Positions 42,488-52,780 of a stretch of DNA of 64,000 nt are shown here, piece after piece. The notes below the pieces were generated by a model. The model made no database searches, was not told where the DNA came from, and was given only the letters and a program-made list of their open reading frames with translations. This DNA is from G963923945 sp965199175 (lineage in GTDB: Bacteria > Pseudomonadota > Alphaproteobacteria > G963923945), in assembly GCA_965199175.1 (NCBI GenBank), contig OZ240684.1, positions 62,001-126,000 of the forward strand, read 5' to 3'. The translations under genes and the position numbers were made by a program. Position 1 is the first letter of the stretch. Every line of letters begins with the position of its first letter.

Positions 42488-44803
42488 ATGTCTGATCTTT
42501 TTCCTGATTCCACCTGGCCTGTTCCGGCTCCCGGTTCTCAGTCATCGTCCCTGTCGGGGTCTTATCTCGATTCCCTGAACCCGGATCAGCGTCAGGCTGT
42601 GACGTATCTGGATGGTCCTTTATTGGTTTTGGCGGGGGCTGGTACCGGAAAAACCCGGGTTCTGACCACGCGTCTGGCCCATCTGGTGGCTGCGCATAAC
42701 GTCCCGTTGCGGCATATTCTGGCGGTGACCTTCACCAATAAGGCGGCCCGTGAAATGGAAGAGCGGATTGCCAGCCTGATCGGAGAGAGAGGCGGGTGGA
42801 TCGGCACCTATCATGCTTTATGTGTGCGTATTATCCGGCGTCATGCTGAGTTGGCCGGGCTGAAATCTGATTTTACTATTCTGGATACCGACGACCAGCT
42901 ACGTTTGGTTAAGCAGGTTCTCGAAGCGGCCAATATCGATCCTAAACGCTGGCCACCCCGGGGGGTGCTGGCTTTGATCCAACGCTGGAAAGACAAAGGC
43001 CAGGAACCCGGTCACGTGTCGGAAGATGAAGCAACCGGCTATGTCATGGGTCAGGCTCCGCGATTATATGCAGCCTATCAGCAGCGTTTACGCGATCTCA
43101 ATGCGGTTGATTTTGGGGATATCATTCTCCATTGCGTGGGGATTTTTCGCCGCAATCATGATGTCTTAACCGAATATCGCCAACGTTTTAGCTATATCCT
43201 GGTCGATGAATATCAGGATACCAATGTTGCACAATATCTTTGGTTACGTTTGCTGGCTCAGGAGCATTGTCATATTTGCTGTGTCGGTGACGATGACCAG
43301 TCTATCTATGGGTGGCGTGGTGCAGAGGTGGGAAATATTTTGCGGTTTGAGAAGGATTTCCCCGGGGCCAAAATTGTCCGGCTGGAACAAAATTATCGCT
43401 CAACGCCCCATATTCTGGCGGCGGCTTCCTCGGTTATTTCGTATAACAAGAACCGGCTCGGTAAGACCTTGTGGACGGATGAGAAAGAAGGCGAAAAAAT
43501 TCGGTTGCTGGGTGTTCTTGACGGCGGTGAAGAGGCGCGGGTCATTGGTGATGAAATCGAAACTCTGCAACGGCGTGGAGTGAATCTCTCAGAGATTGCG
43601 GTTTTGGTGCGTGCGGGGTTCCAGACCCGTGAATTTGAGGATCGTTTTTTGGTCCTTGGTTTGCCGTATCGGGTTATTGGCGGTCCACGTTTCTATGAGC
43701 GTCGGGAGATTCGGGATGCTCTGGCGTATTTCCGGCTGGTGTTATCGCCTGGCCATGATCTGGCTTTTGAGCGAATCATCAATACCCCGCGCCGGGGTAT
43801 TGGCGATTCCTCCTTGCAAACAATCAGCCGGTTGGCGCGGGCCAAAGCCATTTCCATGACCGCAGCGGCGGCCGAATTGGTGGAAACAGAAGATCTTCCG
43901 GCCCGTGCGCGCCAGGTTCTCAGGACGTTTTTGGCTGATATGGATCGTTGGCGGAGTCTGCTTGACGAGACACCCCATGCCCGGGTTGCTGAGATGATTC
44001 TTGATGAATCCGGGTATACCGGAATGTGGCAAAAAGATCGCTCTCCTGATGCGCCGGGGCGGCTGGAAAATCTCAAGGAGCTGGTTGCGACATTGGGGGG
44101 CGAATTTGAAACATTACCGGCGTTGCTGGATCATGTCGGGTTGGTGATGGATAATGCCCGGGCCGCTGACGGAGAACTGGTCAGCCTCATGACTCTTCAC
44201 AGTGCCAAAGGGCTGGAATTTGACACCGTTTTTTTACCGGGCTGGGAAGAGGAAATTTTTCCCAACCGCCGTTCTCTTGATGAGGGGGGCGGGAAAGCAT
44301 TAGAGGAAGAGCGACGCCTGGCTTATGTTGGTCTGACCCGGGCCCGGCGCCGGGCATTTATCTCATTTGCCTATAACCGCCGTATTTTTAATAAATGGGT
44401 TCATTCTCTGCCTTCTCGTTTCGTTGATGAATTGCCGGATTCGCATCTGGAGCGTCACTTTACGCCAGGTTCCGATGGTGGTCTGGGGCGGGCTGGTGGA
44501 TTGAGTGAAGATCCGTTCCCACAGCGTATGCGTGGTTACCGGAATGGCCCGGATCAGACTCAATCTGTACAGCCCGGTCGAATCCACAACAACCGGCTGG
44601 AATCCACCCGGACCTCTATGCGGTCTGCGACCTCAGAAAAATCCCGGAAACCGGCATTGCGGTTTTCTGTCGGCCAGGAGGTATTCCACGAAAAATTCGG
44701 ATACGGAACAGTCCGGATGGTTGATGGCGACAAGCTGGAAATTGCTTTTGAAACCGGGGTCAAGAAGGTGATGAGCGGATTTGTACGTCAGGCATCGGCG
44801 TGA
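42488..44803 (+). CDS. uvrD: ATP-dependent DNA helicase UvrD/PcrA
   Basis: A 771-residue superfamily 1 helicase acting in excision and mismatch repair. Motifs: the Q-motif region LNPDQRQAV, motif I GAGTGKTRVL, motif Ia TFTNKAAREM, motif II ILVDEYQDTN, motif III GDDDQSIYGWRGA, motif IV EQNYRST, motif V TLHSAKGLEFDTVF and motif VI YVGLTRARRR. The N-terminal 30 residues are a Pro/Ser-rich extension. The C-terminal region from about 715 is a Tudor-like domain (FHEKFGYGTVRMVDGDKLEI) that contacts RNA polymerase in PcrA. Its TGA overlaps the GTG of prmA. Confidence 0.96.
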   Translation: MSDLFPDSTWPVPAPGSQSSSLSGSYLDSLNPDQRQAVTYLDGPLLVLAGAGTGKTRVLTTRLAHLVAAHNVPLRHILAVTFTNKAAREMEERIASLIGERGGWIGTYHALCVRIIRRHAELAGLKSDFTILDTDDQLRLVKQVLEAANIDPKRWPPRGVLALIQRWKDKGQEPGHVSEDEATGYVMGQAPRLYAAYQQRLRDLNAVDFGDIILHCVGIFRRNHDVLTEYRQRFSYILVDEYQDTNVAQYLWLRLLAQEHCHICCVGDDDQSIYGWRGAEVGNILRFEKDFPGAKIVRLEQNYRSTPHILAAASSVISYNKNRLGKTLWTDEKEGEKIRLLGVLDGGEEARVIGDEIETLQRRGVNLSEIAVLVRAGFQTREFEDRFLVLGLPYRVIGGPRFYERREIRDALAYFRLVLSPGHDLAFERIINTPRRGIGDSSLQTISRLARAKAISMTAAAAELVETEDLPARARQVLRTFLADMDRWRSLLDETPHARVAEMILDESGYTGMWQKDRSPDAPGRLENLKELVATLGGEFETLPALLDHVGLVMDNARAADGELVSLMTLHSAKGLEFDTVFLPGWEEEIFPNRRSLDEGGGKALEEERRLAYVGLTRARRRAFISFAYNRRIFNKWVHSLPSRFVDELPDSHLERHFTPGSDGGLGRAGGLSEDPFPQRMRGYRNGPDQTQSVQPGRIHNNRLESTRTSMRSATSEKSRKPALRFSVGQEVFHEKFGYGTVRMVDGDKLEIAFETGVKKVMSGFVRQASA

Positions 44804-45732
44804 TTGGTCCGGGCATGTCAATGGCGGTTCATTGGCAGGCCATTCTTGAGGTTGGTCCTGATGAGTGTCAACGTGCTGAGGCGGCTCTTGATGCATTATG
44901 TGCGGCCATTGCTGTTTTACCGACTGCTTCAGGATGGCGACTGGAGGGGTTGCTGCGCCCGGATCTTGACCCTGTGGATGTATCGCGTGACTGGCCGTGC
45001 GTGACAGTGGAAAATGATGGGTGGTGTCCTCCGGCTCTCCGGGTGGTCCCGCTCCCTGATTGCGATTGGGTGGCGGCCAGCCAACGGCACTTATCTCCGG
45101 TTAAGCTGGGTCGTTTCATCATTCATGGAACACATGATTGCTCACGTATTCGGCCGCGGCGTTACAGCATTGTGATCGATGCCGGACAAGCATTTGGGAC
45201 TGGCCACCATGCCAGCAGCCGGGGCTGCTTGCTGGCTTTGGAACATGTGTTGCCGTGGCGTCCGGTGGATGTTTTTGATTTTGGCTGTGGTTCTGGTTTG
45301 CTGGCGATTGCTGCGGTTCGTTCTGGTTGTGCCCGGGTTGTGGCGATGGATCATGATCCTCTGGCTCTGGCTGAGACCCGCCGCAATGCTGTGCGCAATC
45401 ATGTCACACAGCATATCCGGGTTTTATCGGGCCATCGGCCTGTGATGGCTGTTTCGGGTCAAAGCACATCAAGAGCCAGGCGGGCTGGTCGCGCCGGGTC
45501 TGGATTGTTTGATCTCACTCTGGCAAATATTCTGGCCGATCCGTTGGTGGAGATGGCCGCCGATTTAACGCAATCGATCAAGCCAGGTGGTTTTTTGATT
45601 CTCTCCGGCTTTCTGGACAGCGACCATCGGCGCATTCAGAATACGTATCATGCTCAGGGATTGCATATGTTCAGACGGGTGGTCATTGAGGATTGGATCA
45701 CGCTGATTATGCGGCGGGGGCGCAAAAGATAG
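44800..45732 (+). CDS. prmA: Ribosomal protein L11 methyltransferase
   Basis: A SAM-dependent methyltransferase (310 residues from the GTG) modifying L11. Motif I is VFDFGCGSGLLAIAA, then AMDHDPLALAETRRN, then the substrate loop LANILADPLVEMA and the post-motif GGFLILSGF. The block DAGQAFGTGHHASSRGCLLALE is the PrmA SAM/loop signature. The GTG at 44800 overlaps the uvrD stop and has AGG 8 nt upstream; ATGs at 44815 and 44821 are alternatives. A short Arg/Ser-rich insert (about residues 222-230) precedes the NILA motif. Confidence 0.92.
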   Translation: MIGPGMSMAVHWQAILEVGPDECQRAEAALDALCAAIAVLPTASGWRLEGLLRPDLDPVDVSRDWPCVTVENDGWCPPALRVVPLPDCDWVAASQRHLSPVKLGRFIIHGTHDCSRIRPRRYSIVIDAGQAFGTGHHASSRGCLLALEHVLPWRPVDVFDFGCGSGLLAIAAVRSGCARVVAMDHDPLALAETRRNAVRNHVTQHIRVLSGHRPVMAVSGQSTSRARRAGRAGSGLFDLTLANILADPLVEMAADLTQSIKPGGFLILSGFLDSDHRRIQNTYHAQGLHMFRRVVIEDWITLIMRRGRKR

Positions 45733-47598
45733 ATGACTCATCCTTTAGAAGCCTTGCGGGCTGAGCTGAAAAAACGTGATCTTGATGGCTTGATCATTCC
45801 TCATGCGGATTGCTATGGGGATGAATTTCTTCCTCCCTCTGCTGAGCGGCTGGCCTGGCTAAGCGGGTTTACCGGATCGGCTGGCCTGGCGGTGGTTTTG
45901 GCCGATCAGGCGGCCTTATTTGTTGATGGGCGGTACTGGTTGCAAGCCCGTGATGAGGTTGATGCCCGGCTGTTTTCCATCCATCATCTGGGCGCACAGT
46001 CTCTCGCATCCTGGGTGGCTGAAATGTTACCGGCTGGGGGGCATCTGGGCTATGATTGGTGGCTGCATACCTCAAGGGAGGTCGCGGTCTGGCAAGAGAT
46101 TTGTGCTGCTGCTGGCGGCATATTGGTTGGGTTAGAGGATAATCCGCTTGATGCGGTTTGGCAGGAACGTCCAGCCGCATCATATCAGGCAATCCAGCCC
46201 CATGGTCTTGCCTATAGTGGCCAGGAACATTCGCAAAAAATTGCTGCTTTAGCGGCTGATATGCAGCGGGTTGGTTGTCGGGCCTGTGTTTTGACCCGTC
46301 CGGATTCGATTGCGTGGTTGTTCAATATCCGTGGCAGTGACACGCCGTATACGCCGTTGCCTCTGGTGTTTGCGGTGGTTTTTGCGCATTCCGGTCTGAG
46401 CGATTCGGTGGATCAGGCAACTGTTTTCTTTACCGACCCCAATCAGGTGAGCCCGGCTCTGAGCACCCATCTTAAGCCGGGGGTTGCCTTGCGTCCGATG
46501 GATGATCTGGCCGGGATGCTGAAGACATGGGGTCAGGAAGGGTATACAATCTGGGTTGATCCGGCCCGGAGCCCGCATGCCATATCTGAGCAGATCAGCC
46601 AGGCCGGAGGCCAACTGTATCATGCTGATGATCCCTGTCTGCTCCCGAAGGCATGCAAGAATGCGGTTGAAGTTGCCGGTGCCCGGAGTGCTCATCACCG
46701 TGATGGGGTGGCGTTGTGTCGGTTTTTGCATTGGCTGGAAACGACAGAGCCTGAGCAGGGCGTTGATGAAAAGATGGCTTGTGCAAAATTACACGATATG
46801 CGGGCTGCTGATCCCTTATTTCGTGGCCCAAGTTTTGAGACCATTTCAGCCAGCGGATCTCATGGGGCGATTGTTCATTATCGGGTGACTCCGCATACCA
46901 ATCAGCCTTTGCGGCCGGGGGATCTCTATTTGCTTGATTCCGGCGGCCATTATCCTGACGGGACCACCGATGTCACCCGTACGGTTCTGATTGCTCAACC
47001 TGGCCAGACACCAGATAAGGACTATCAGGATTCTTTTACAGTCGTTCTCAAGGGGCATATTGCCTTGTCTTTGGCCCGGTTTCCCCAGGGCACTGACGGG
47101 GCACGTCTTGACCCTTTGGCCCGTGCAGCATTATGGCGGTTTGGGATGGATTATGATCATGGGACCGGCCATGGGGTCGGCAGTTATCTCGGTGTTCATG
47201 AAGGCCCTCAGCGCATTGCCAAAACCGGCGGTGATACCCCTTTACAGCCGGGTATGATCCTCTCCAATGAGCCGGGATATTACCGCGAGGGTGCCTACGG
47301 GATCCGGATTGAGAATTTGCTTTGTGTCCGGGGTCCGGAAGATGGGCTTGGGGAGCCGCATATGCCGGATCACAGGCTGTCCGGGGCAACCGATGAGCGG
47401 GTGATGCTTTCTTTTGAGGTTTTGACTTTGGTCCCGATTGATCGCCGCCTGATCAATCTCTCTTTACTCAATGCTGAAGAACGCAGCTGGATTGATGCCT
47501 ATCATCACCGGGTCAAAGACGCATTGACTCCCCTGCTGGATCAGGCAACCGCAGCCTGGCTGGATCAGGCAACCCGACCTTTGGCCGAAGATGGTTAA
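45733..47598 (+). CDS. pepP: Xaa-Pro aminopeptidase (M24B family)
   Basis: A 621-residue metallopeptidase removing an N-terminal residue before proline, with two creatinase-like N-terminal domains and a C-terminal pita-bread catalytic domain, the APP1-type long architecture. Metal ligands are seen in LLDSGGHYPDGTTDVTRTV (two Asp), GTGHGVG (His), SNEPGYY (Glu) and GIRIENLL (Glu). ATG directly abuts the prmA TAG. It converges with ligA, leaving only 26 bp. Confidence 0.93.
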   Translation: MTHPLEALRAELKKRDLDGLIIPHADCYGDEFLPPSAERLAWLSGFTGSAGLAVVLADQAALFVDGRYWLQARDEVDARLFSIHHLGAQSLASWVAEMLPAGGHLGYDWWLHTSREVAVWQEICAAAGGILVGLEDNPLDAVWQERPAASYQAIQPHGLAYSGQEHSQKIAALAADMQRVGCRACVLTRPDSIAWLFNIRGSDTPYTPLPLVFAVVFAHSGLSDSVDQATVFFTDPNQVSPALSTHLKPGVALRPMDDLAGMLKTWGQEGYTIWVDPARSPHAISEQISQAGGQLYHADDPCLLPKACKNAVEVAGARSAHHRDGVALCRFLHWLETTEPEQGVDEKMACAKLHDMRAADPLFRGPSFETISASGSHGAIVHYRVTPHTNQPLRPGDLYLLDSGGHYPDGTTDVTRTVLIAQPGQTPDKDYQDSFTVVLKGHIALSLARFPQGTDGARLDPLARAALWRFGMDYDHGTGHGVGSYLGVHEGPQRIAKTGGDTPLQPGMILSNEPGYYREGAYGIRIENLLCVRGPEDGLGEPHMPDHRLSGATDERVMLSFEVLTLVPIDRRLINLSLLNAEERSWIDAYHHRVKDALTPLLDQATAAWLDQATRPLAEDG

Positions 47599-47624
47599 GG
47601 TGGTCAATCTTTAAGGATATGGTT

Positions 47625-49919
47625 TTAAGGTTTGGGTGATGGCTCGCCAAAGAGCGGCAGAGTCTGTGTTGTTCTGTCAGATGTTTCTTCTGTTATCGTT
47701 TTGTCATCTGTTTCTTTTGCTGTTCCATCGGGTGTTTCACCGGCTTTTGTTGTTGAAATCAGGTGCTGCCATTCCAGTTCGTTTAAGATTGTGACCCCGA
47801 GCTCTTTGGCTTTGCTGATTTTTGAACCGGATTTGACGCCGGCGATCACCCAATCGGTTTTTGCGGAGACTGTCGTAACGACTTTGGCACCCAAAGATTC
47901 AGCGCGTAGCTTGGCCTCAGTCCGTGACATTGATTTCAGAATACCGGTAAAAACGATTGTTTTATCGGCCAGAGGCATATTGGATGATGCGGCAACACAA
48001 TCACGGATCCGGAGCTGGGATGCCAGATCATCCAGCAGAGCCTGATTCTTCGGTTCGTTGAAGAAGAGGGCCAGACTCTCAACCAGGGACGGACCAATGC
48101 CATCAATCGCCAGCAGGTCATCTCTGGCCTGATTTTCCGGGGTACCAAGTGTCGTCATTGTCCTGCGCCAATCTGTGAAGCTGCCATAGATTTTGGCCAA
48201 CAATCTGGCGGTGGTCTGCCCGACCCGGGGAATGCCCAGCGCATAAATCAGCCGGTCAAGATCAATCTCCCGGCGGGCCGCAATAGCGGCGTAGAGATTA
48301 TCAGCCGAGAGGCGGGACCATCCTTCTTGCTGAAGGATGGTGGCGTCTTCTTCCTGTAAACGAAAGAGATCGCCAGGGGTCCCAATCAGGCCGTTTTCCC
48401 AAAAAGTTCTGATATGGATTTCCCCTAAGCCGGCGATATCAAAGGCATTGCGGGAGACGAAATGTTTCAAACGCTCAACCGTCTGGGCCGGACAGGCAAA
48501 GCCACCGCTACAGCGGCGGGCTGCCTCACCTTCCAGGCGTACCGCCGGATGATGACAAGCCGGGCAGGTATCCGGCATCCGGTATGGGGAAGTCCCGGCG
48601 CGGCGATCCTTAAGAATCACCTCAACCACCTGGGGAATAACATCCCCGGCCCGTTGGACAATCACCCGATCCCCGCACCGGATATCCTTGCGGGCAATTT
48701 CATCCTCATTATGCAAGGTGGCGTTGGTGATGGTCGCACCCCCCACCAGCACCGGTTCCAAACGGGCCACCGGGGTGAGAATACCGGTCCGGCCAACCTG
48801 GATATCAATCTCCCTGATGGTGGTTTGTGCCTGTTCAGCAGAAAATTTATGGGCAATCGCCCAGCGCGGTGCTCGTCCCACTGCGCCCATACGTTCCTGC
48901 CAATCCCAGCGGTCGATTTTATAGACCACCCCATCAATATCAAAATCAAGTTGAGAACGTTGTTGATCTATATGCCGGTAAAAATCCAGCATTTCTGAGG
49001 CCGAACGGCATAATCTGGCCGGTTCATAAGGCGCAAACCCAAAGGCAGCCAGACGTTCCGATAACGCCGATTGGCTGGCGGCAAAACCGGGATCAATCCT
49101 GCCAGTGCCATAGGGAAAAAACTGTAAAGGTCGCCTTGCAGTAATGGTCGGGTCGATCTGGCGCACACTGCCGGCTGCTGCATTGCGGGCATTGGCAAAC
49201 GGTTTTTCTCCCTCAGCAATCCGTCTTTCATTCAGGGTCAGAAAATCGGTTTTTTTCATGTAAATCTCGCCGCGAATCTCCATGTTATCGGGCATATCAC
49301 GGCCATCAAGATAACCAGGAATACTGTTGAGGCTGCGGATATTGGCCGTGATATTTTCACCGGTCATTCCATCCCCCCGGGTGGCGGCCAGAGCCAGCCG
49401 ACCCTTTTCATAGCGCAAAGAAATGGCCAGACCATCAATCTTCGGCCCGGCCCATACGGCAATTTCGTCTTCAGTATCCAGTCTGAGGAAGCGCCGTGTT
49501 CTGGCCAGAAAATCATCAAGATCTTGTTGGGTGAACGCATTCTCAAGCGAGAGCATCGGGGTTTGATGGGTGACCTTGGCAAAGGTCGGTAATGGGGCTG
49601 CCCCGATGCGTTGTGAGGGCGAATCCGGGCCTATGAGATCAGGAAAGCGACTTTCAAGAATCCGGTTACGCTGCCATAAAGCATCATAAACAGCATCGCT
49701 GACCAGAGGATCATCATGGCCGTGATAGGCTTGATCAAGCCGGGCAATCTCAGTAGCCAGCCGTGCCAGTTCATCGATGGCTTGCCGGCGGTCCAGGCTC
49801 TCGACAGGCGGCAATGCCGCAAGATCAATATTGGCAACGTCAATATTGGTAAGATCAATGTCGGGAACAACAATGTCGGGAACAGTGTCTGGGGTCGGGC
49901 TGTTCTTATGATCGGTCAT
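47625..49919 (-). CDS. ligA: NAD-dependent DNA ligase
   Basis: A 764-residue ligase sealing nicks in replication and repair. The adenylation lysine is Lys160 in GPKIDGLAI. Next come the OB-fold, a four-Cys zinc finger (CPACHHPAVRLEGEAARRCSG with FACPAQ), helix-hairpin-helix repeats (ALGIPRVGQTTARLLA, LLAIDGIGPSL) and a C-terminal BRCT domain (KTIVFTGILKSMSRTEA). Two odd ends: residues 13-37 are five 5-residue repeats (VPDIV, VPDID, LTNID, VANID, LAALP), and after BRCT is a Thr/Glu/Asp-rich tail of about 40 residues. Its ATG overlaps the recN TGA. Confidence 0.97.
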   Translation of the reverse strand: MTDHKNSPTPDTVPDIVVPDIDLTNIDVANIDLAALPPVESLDRRQAIDELARLATEIARLDQAYHGHDDPLVSDAVYDALWQRNRILESRFPDLIGPDSPSQRIGAAPLPTFAKVTHQTPMLSLENAFTQQDLDDFLARTRRFLRLDTEDEIAVWAGPKIDGLAISLRYEKGRLALAATRGDGMTGENITANIRSLNSIPGYLDGRDMPDNMEIRGEIYMKKTDFLTLNERRIAEGEKPFANARNAAAGSVRQIDPTITARRPLQFFPYGTGRIDPGFAASQSALSERLAAFGFAPYEPARLCRSASEMLDFYRHIDQQRSQLDFDIDGVVYKIDRWDWQERMGAVGRAPRWAIAHKFSAEQAQTTIREIDIQVGRTGILTPVARLEPVLVGGATITNATLHNEDEIARKDIRCGDRVIVQRAGDVIPQVVEVILKDRRAGTSPYRMPDTCPACHHPAVRLEGEAARRCSGGFACPAQTVERLKHFVSRNAFDIAGLGEIHIRTFWENGLIGTPGDLFRLQEEDATILQQEGWSRLSADNLYAAIAARREIDLDRLIYALGIPRVGQTTARLLAKIYGSFTDWRRTMTTLGTPENQARDDLLAIDGIGPSLVESLALFFNEPKNQALLDDLASQLRIRDCVAASSNMPLADKTIVFTGILKSMSRTEAKLRAESLGAKVVTTVSAKTDWVIAGVKSGSKISKAKELGVTILNELEWQHLISTTKAGETPDGTAKETDDKTITEETSDRTTQTLPLFGEPSPKP

Positions 49920-51604
49920 GGCAGGGGAGACCCCCTCATGAGTCGGGCTGCGGCTGCCCGGGCTTCCTGGGTGATTTCAGAAGCCGATAACATGCGGGCA
50001 ATTTCCTCCTGCCGTTCAGCATCTGACAGGGGCTGAATCTCAGTGACACTGCGTTCACCGCGTTGATCTTTGCGCACCCGCCAATGATGATCTCCGGCAG
50101 CGGCTACTTGCGGCGAATGAGTGACCACCAGAACCTGACGATGACGCCCAAGCCGGGCCAGACGTTGACCGACCGCTGCTGCCACTGCCCCGCCGATACC
50201 GCTATCCACTTCGTCAAAGACCAGGGTTGGTGTCTGGCCGATTTTGGCGGCAACCAGTTTCAACGCCAACATAAAACGGGACAACTCTCCCCCTGAGGCG
50301 ATCCGGTCAAGGGGGGCCGGGGATGTCCCCGGATTGGTCGAGACCATGAAGGTGACTGTCTCCCCGCCGTTGGCGTTCCAGTTCTCTTCGGGTATTGGGG
50401 TGAGGGTGGTGGTGATCCGGGCATGTTCCAGCTTCAGGGCCGGGAGTTCCGCCATAACCGCCGCATCAAGAGAATGAGCAGCTTTGATCCGGGCAGCCGA
50501 AAGCTGTCCAATATCCTGATGACATTGTTGGCGCGCCGTATTTGCAGCTTCGCGCAAATGATGCAGATGATTTTCGGTTGTGTCGCATTGTTGCAGACGC
50601 ATGGAGAGTTCAGCCTGCAGATTGGGTAAGGCATCGGCATCCACGCCATGTTTGCGGGCAATCCGCCGTAAATCATGGATCCGGTCATCAGTCGTTTCCA
50701 GATCTGTGGGGTTGTGGAGGCAATCGTCCTGTATTGTCTGCAAGCCATCCAATGCTTCTGTGATCTCGATTCCGGCCCGTTCCAAAGCCGCCAGAATGGG
50801 GTCAAAACGCCCGGCAGCCAGCCCGGCCACCCGTTCAAGTTCACGATAGGCTGTTTGTATGGTGGCATCGATTCCGCTGCCTGAATCATTACCGCTCAGT
50901 CGTTGGCGGGCCTGGTCCAGGGACTGTGAGAGTTTTTCACTGTTTTTGAGAATTTGGCGGCGTTGTTCAAGAGAGTCGATTTCCCCGGCCTGTGGATTAA
51001 GGATCGCCAATTCATCCAGATCAGCTTGCAAAACGGCGGCCTGTTGGCGCATTTCCCCGGCAGATTTTTCTGCCTTTTCCAGATCATGTGCAGCTTGTTG
51101 CCAGGCATTCCAGGAATCTGCACTACGTGTGGCGATGGTTTCCAGAGTCCCATACCCATCCAGGACACCCCGGTGGGAAGCTGGATTCATCAGGCCCTGT
51201 TCGGCAAACTGGCCTTCAATTTCAATCAGGCTATCTCCCAGATTTCTTAAGAGACCGGCACTGACGGGTTGATCATCAATATAAGCGCGGCTGCGTCCAT
51301 CCCCCGAGAGGATGCGCCGTAAAACCAACCCGTTTTCTTTTTCTGGCTCCAGGCCCTGTTCATGCAGCATGGCATGGGCGGGGTGATCTTCCGGCAGGGT
51401 GAATACCGCCGTAACACTGGCCTGGTCATTGTATCCTCCCAGCAACCCGCTATCAGCACGGAAGCCAAGGGCAAGGCCAAGCGCATCCAGAAAAATCGAT
51501 TTTCCCGCCCCGGTCTCACCGGTGATGACGCACAGGCCGGGAGCCAGATCAATATCAAGACGGTCAATGAGGACAATATTACGAATACTCAAACGTTGCA
51601 GCAT
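49916..51604 (-). CDS. recN: DNA repair protein RecN
   Basis: A 562-residue SMC-like ATPase of double-strand break repair. Walker A is ITGETGAGKSIFLD near residue 30, the ABC signature region is SGGELSRFMLALK, Walker B is TLVFDEVDSGIGG, and a long Gln/Glu/Leu/Ala-rich coiled-coil centre lies between. In this group recN normally follows bamD and precedes ligA, as here. Confidence 0.96.
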   Translation of the reverse strand: MLQRLSIRNIVLIDRLDIDLAPGLCVITGETGAGKSIFLDALGLALGFRADSGLLGGYNDQASVTAVFTLPEDHPAHAMLHEQGLEPEKENGLVLRRILSGDGRSRAYIDDQPVSAGLLRNLGDSLIEIEGQFAEQGLMNPASHRGVLDGYGTLETIATRSADSWNAWQQAAHDLEKAEKSAGEMRQQAAVLQADLDELAILNPQAGEIDSLEQRRQILKNSEKLSQSLDQARQRLSGNDSGSGIDATIQTAYRELERVAGLAAGRFDPILAALERAGIEITEALDGLQTIQDDCLHNPTDLETTDDRIHDLRRIARKHGVDADALPNLQAELSMRLQQCDTTENHLHHLREAANTARQQCHQDIGQLSAARIKAAHSLDAAVMAELPALKLEHARITTTLTPIPEENWNANGGETVTFMVSTNPGTSPAPLDRIASGGELSRFMLALKLVAAKIGQTPTLVFDEVDSGIGGAVAAAVGQRLARLGRHRQVLVVTHSPQVAAAGDHHWRVRKDQRGERSVTEIQPLSDAERQEEIARMLSASEITQEARAAAARLMRGSPLP

Positions 51605-51745
51605 GGCTCTCGTCTGGTTTTTCCGGGCCGCACAGATATTTTTTCCCCCGGGCTTTTTCCCCAGGGTCCCGCAGGAGGCGGATCATTATCATACCGTGAT
51701 TACCTGGTTTCTCTTATGCTCTCAAAGGCCTTAAATGATGCGGTA

Positions 51746-52780
51746 TCATGGCGCATTTAAATCAGTTTCAACAGGCGAATCATTCTCAGTGATGGGTTGA
51801 TCAGACAGTGCTTCGCCATCCTCAGGCAGCGATACCGGAAGGCCAGAGTCTTCTTGCGGGGATTCTTCATCAGAGTCGTCACTCAGGAAACTCCAGGCGC
51901 GATCTGGCACCCCCTTTTTATCACGATATTCAAGATATCCTTCGTCATCGAAACGAGCCCGATGTTGCTGGCGATAGATGTCATCACTGTGTTCACCCAG
52001 GAGATTGTTTTCCTCAATCAAACGATAGGCATCGAGATACCATTCATTGCCCGGGTGATTATAGCCCAGAATAGCAGCCATCTTACGGGCCTCCGGGACC
52101 ATCCCAAGCGAGAGATAATTTTCGACCAGACGATACAGTGCTTCAGGGACATGGATGGTGCGGTCATATTCCTCAATGACAGTGCGGTAGCGGGTAATCG
52201 CGGCCAGATGGTAGTTACGTTTCTGATAATAACGTCCCACCTCCATGTTTTTTCCGGCCAGATGATCAATCAGAAGATCAATTTTTTGTCTTGAGTCTTT
52301 GGCATAGGTGCTTTCCGGAAACTGACGGGTGAGTTCCTGAAATGCTTTGAGGGCCTGGGCTGAATTACTCTGGTCGCGCGATACATCCCGCACTTGTTCA
52401 AAATAGCTCATCGCTTTGAGATACTGAGCATAGGGAACATCCGGATTACTGGGATTGAGACTAATGAAGCGGTCAATGCCAATCACTGCCTCGTCATAAT
52501 CATTCACCTGATAATAGCAGAAAGCTGCCATGATTTGTCCTCTGACGGCCCAGTTTGAATAGGGGTGTTGGCGTTCAATTTCATTAAAGGATTCAGCCGC
52601 AGAGCGATACTCTTCCTGATACATTTGGTCCATGGCGTCGTTGTAGAGCAGGTAATCGGCTTTCTCGATTTGCAACTCCGGATCAGATGACCCACAGGCG
52701 CATAAAAACCCTGCCATCAGGCATATACTCACAAGACGCAATCCCATCAATTCACGGGGCCGGATAGAGTTACCGATCAT
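51746..52780 (-). CDS. bamD: Outer membrane assembly lipoprotein BamD
   Basis: A 344-residue BamD, the essential lipoprotein of the beta-barrel assembly complex. The signal peptide ends at the lipobox FLCACGSS. TPR-like helices follow (YNDAMDQMYQEEYRSAAESF, FQELTRQFPESTYAKDS, YYQKRNYHLAAITRYRTVIEEY). The C-terminal 100 residues extend beyond the usual TPR core and are acidic and Ser/Asp-rich. AGAGG lies 11 nt before the ATG at 52780; a GTG at 52792 and an ATG at 52747 are also open. It is 353 bp downstream of lpxC on the same strand. Confidence 0.94.
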   Translation of the reverse strand: MIGNSIRPRELMGLRLVSICLMAGFLCACGSSDPELQIEKADYLLYNDAMDQMYQEEYRSAAESFNEIERQHPYSNWAVRGQIMAAFCYYQVNDYDEAVIGIDRFISLNPSNPDVPYAQYLKAMSYFEQVRDVSRDQSNSAQALKAFQELTRQFPESTYAKDSRQKIDLLIDHLAGKNMEVGRYYQKRNYHLAAITRYRTVIEEYDRTIHVPEALYRLVENYLSLGMVPEARKMAAILGYNHPGNEWYLDAYRLIEENNLLGEHSDDIYRQQHRARFDDEGYLEYRDKKGVPDRAWSFLSDDSDEESPQEDSGLPVSLPEDGEALSDQPITENDSPVETDLNAP

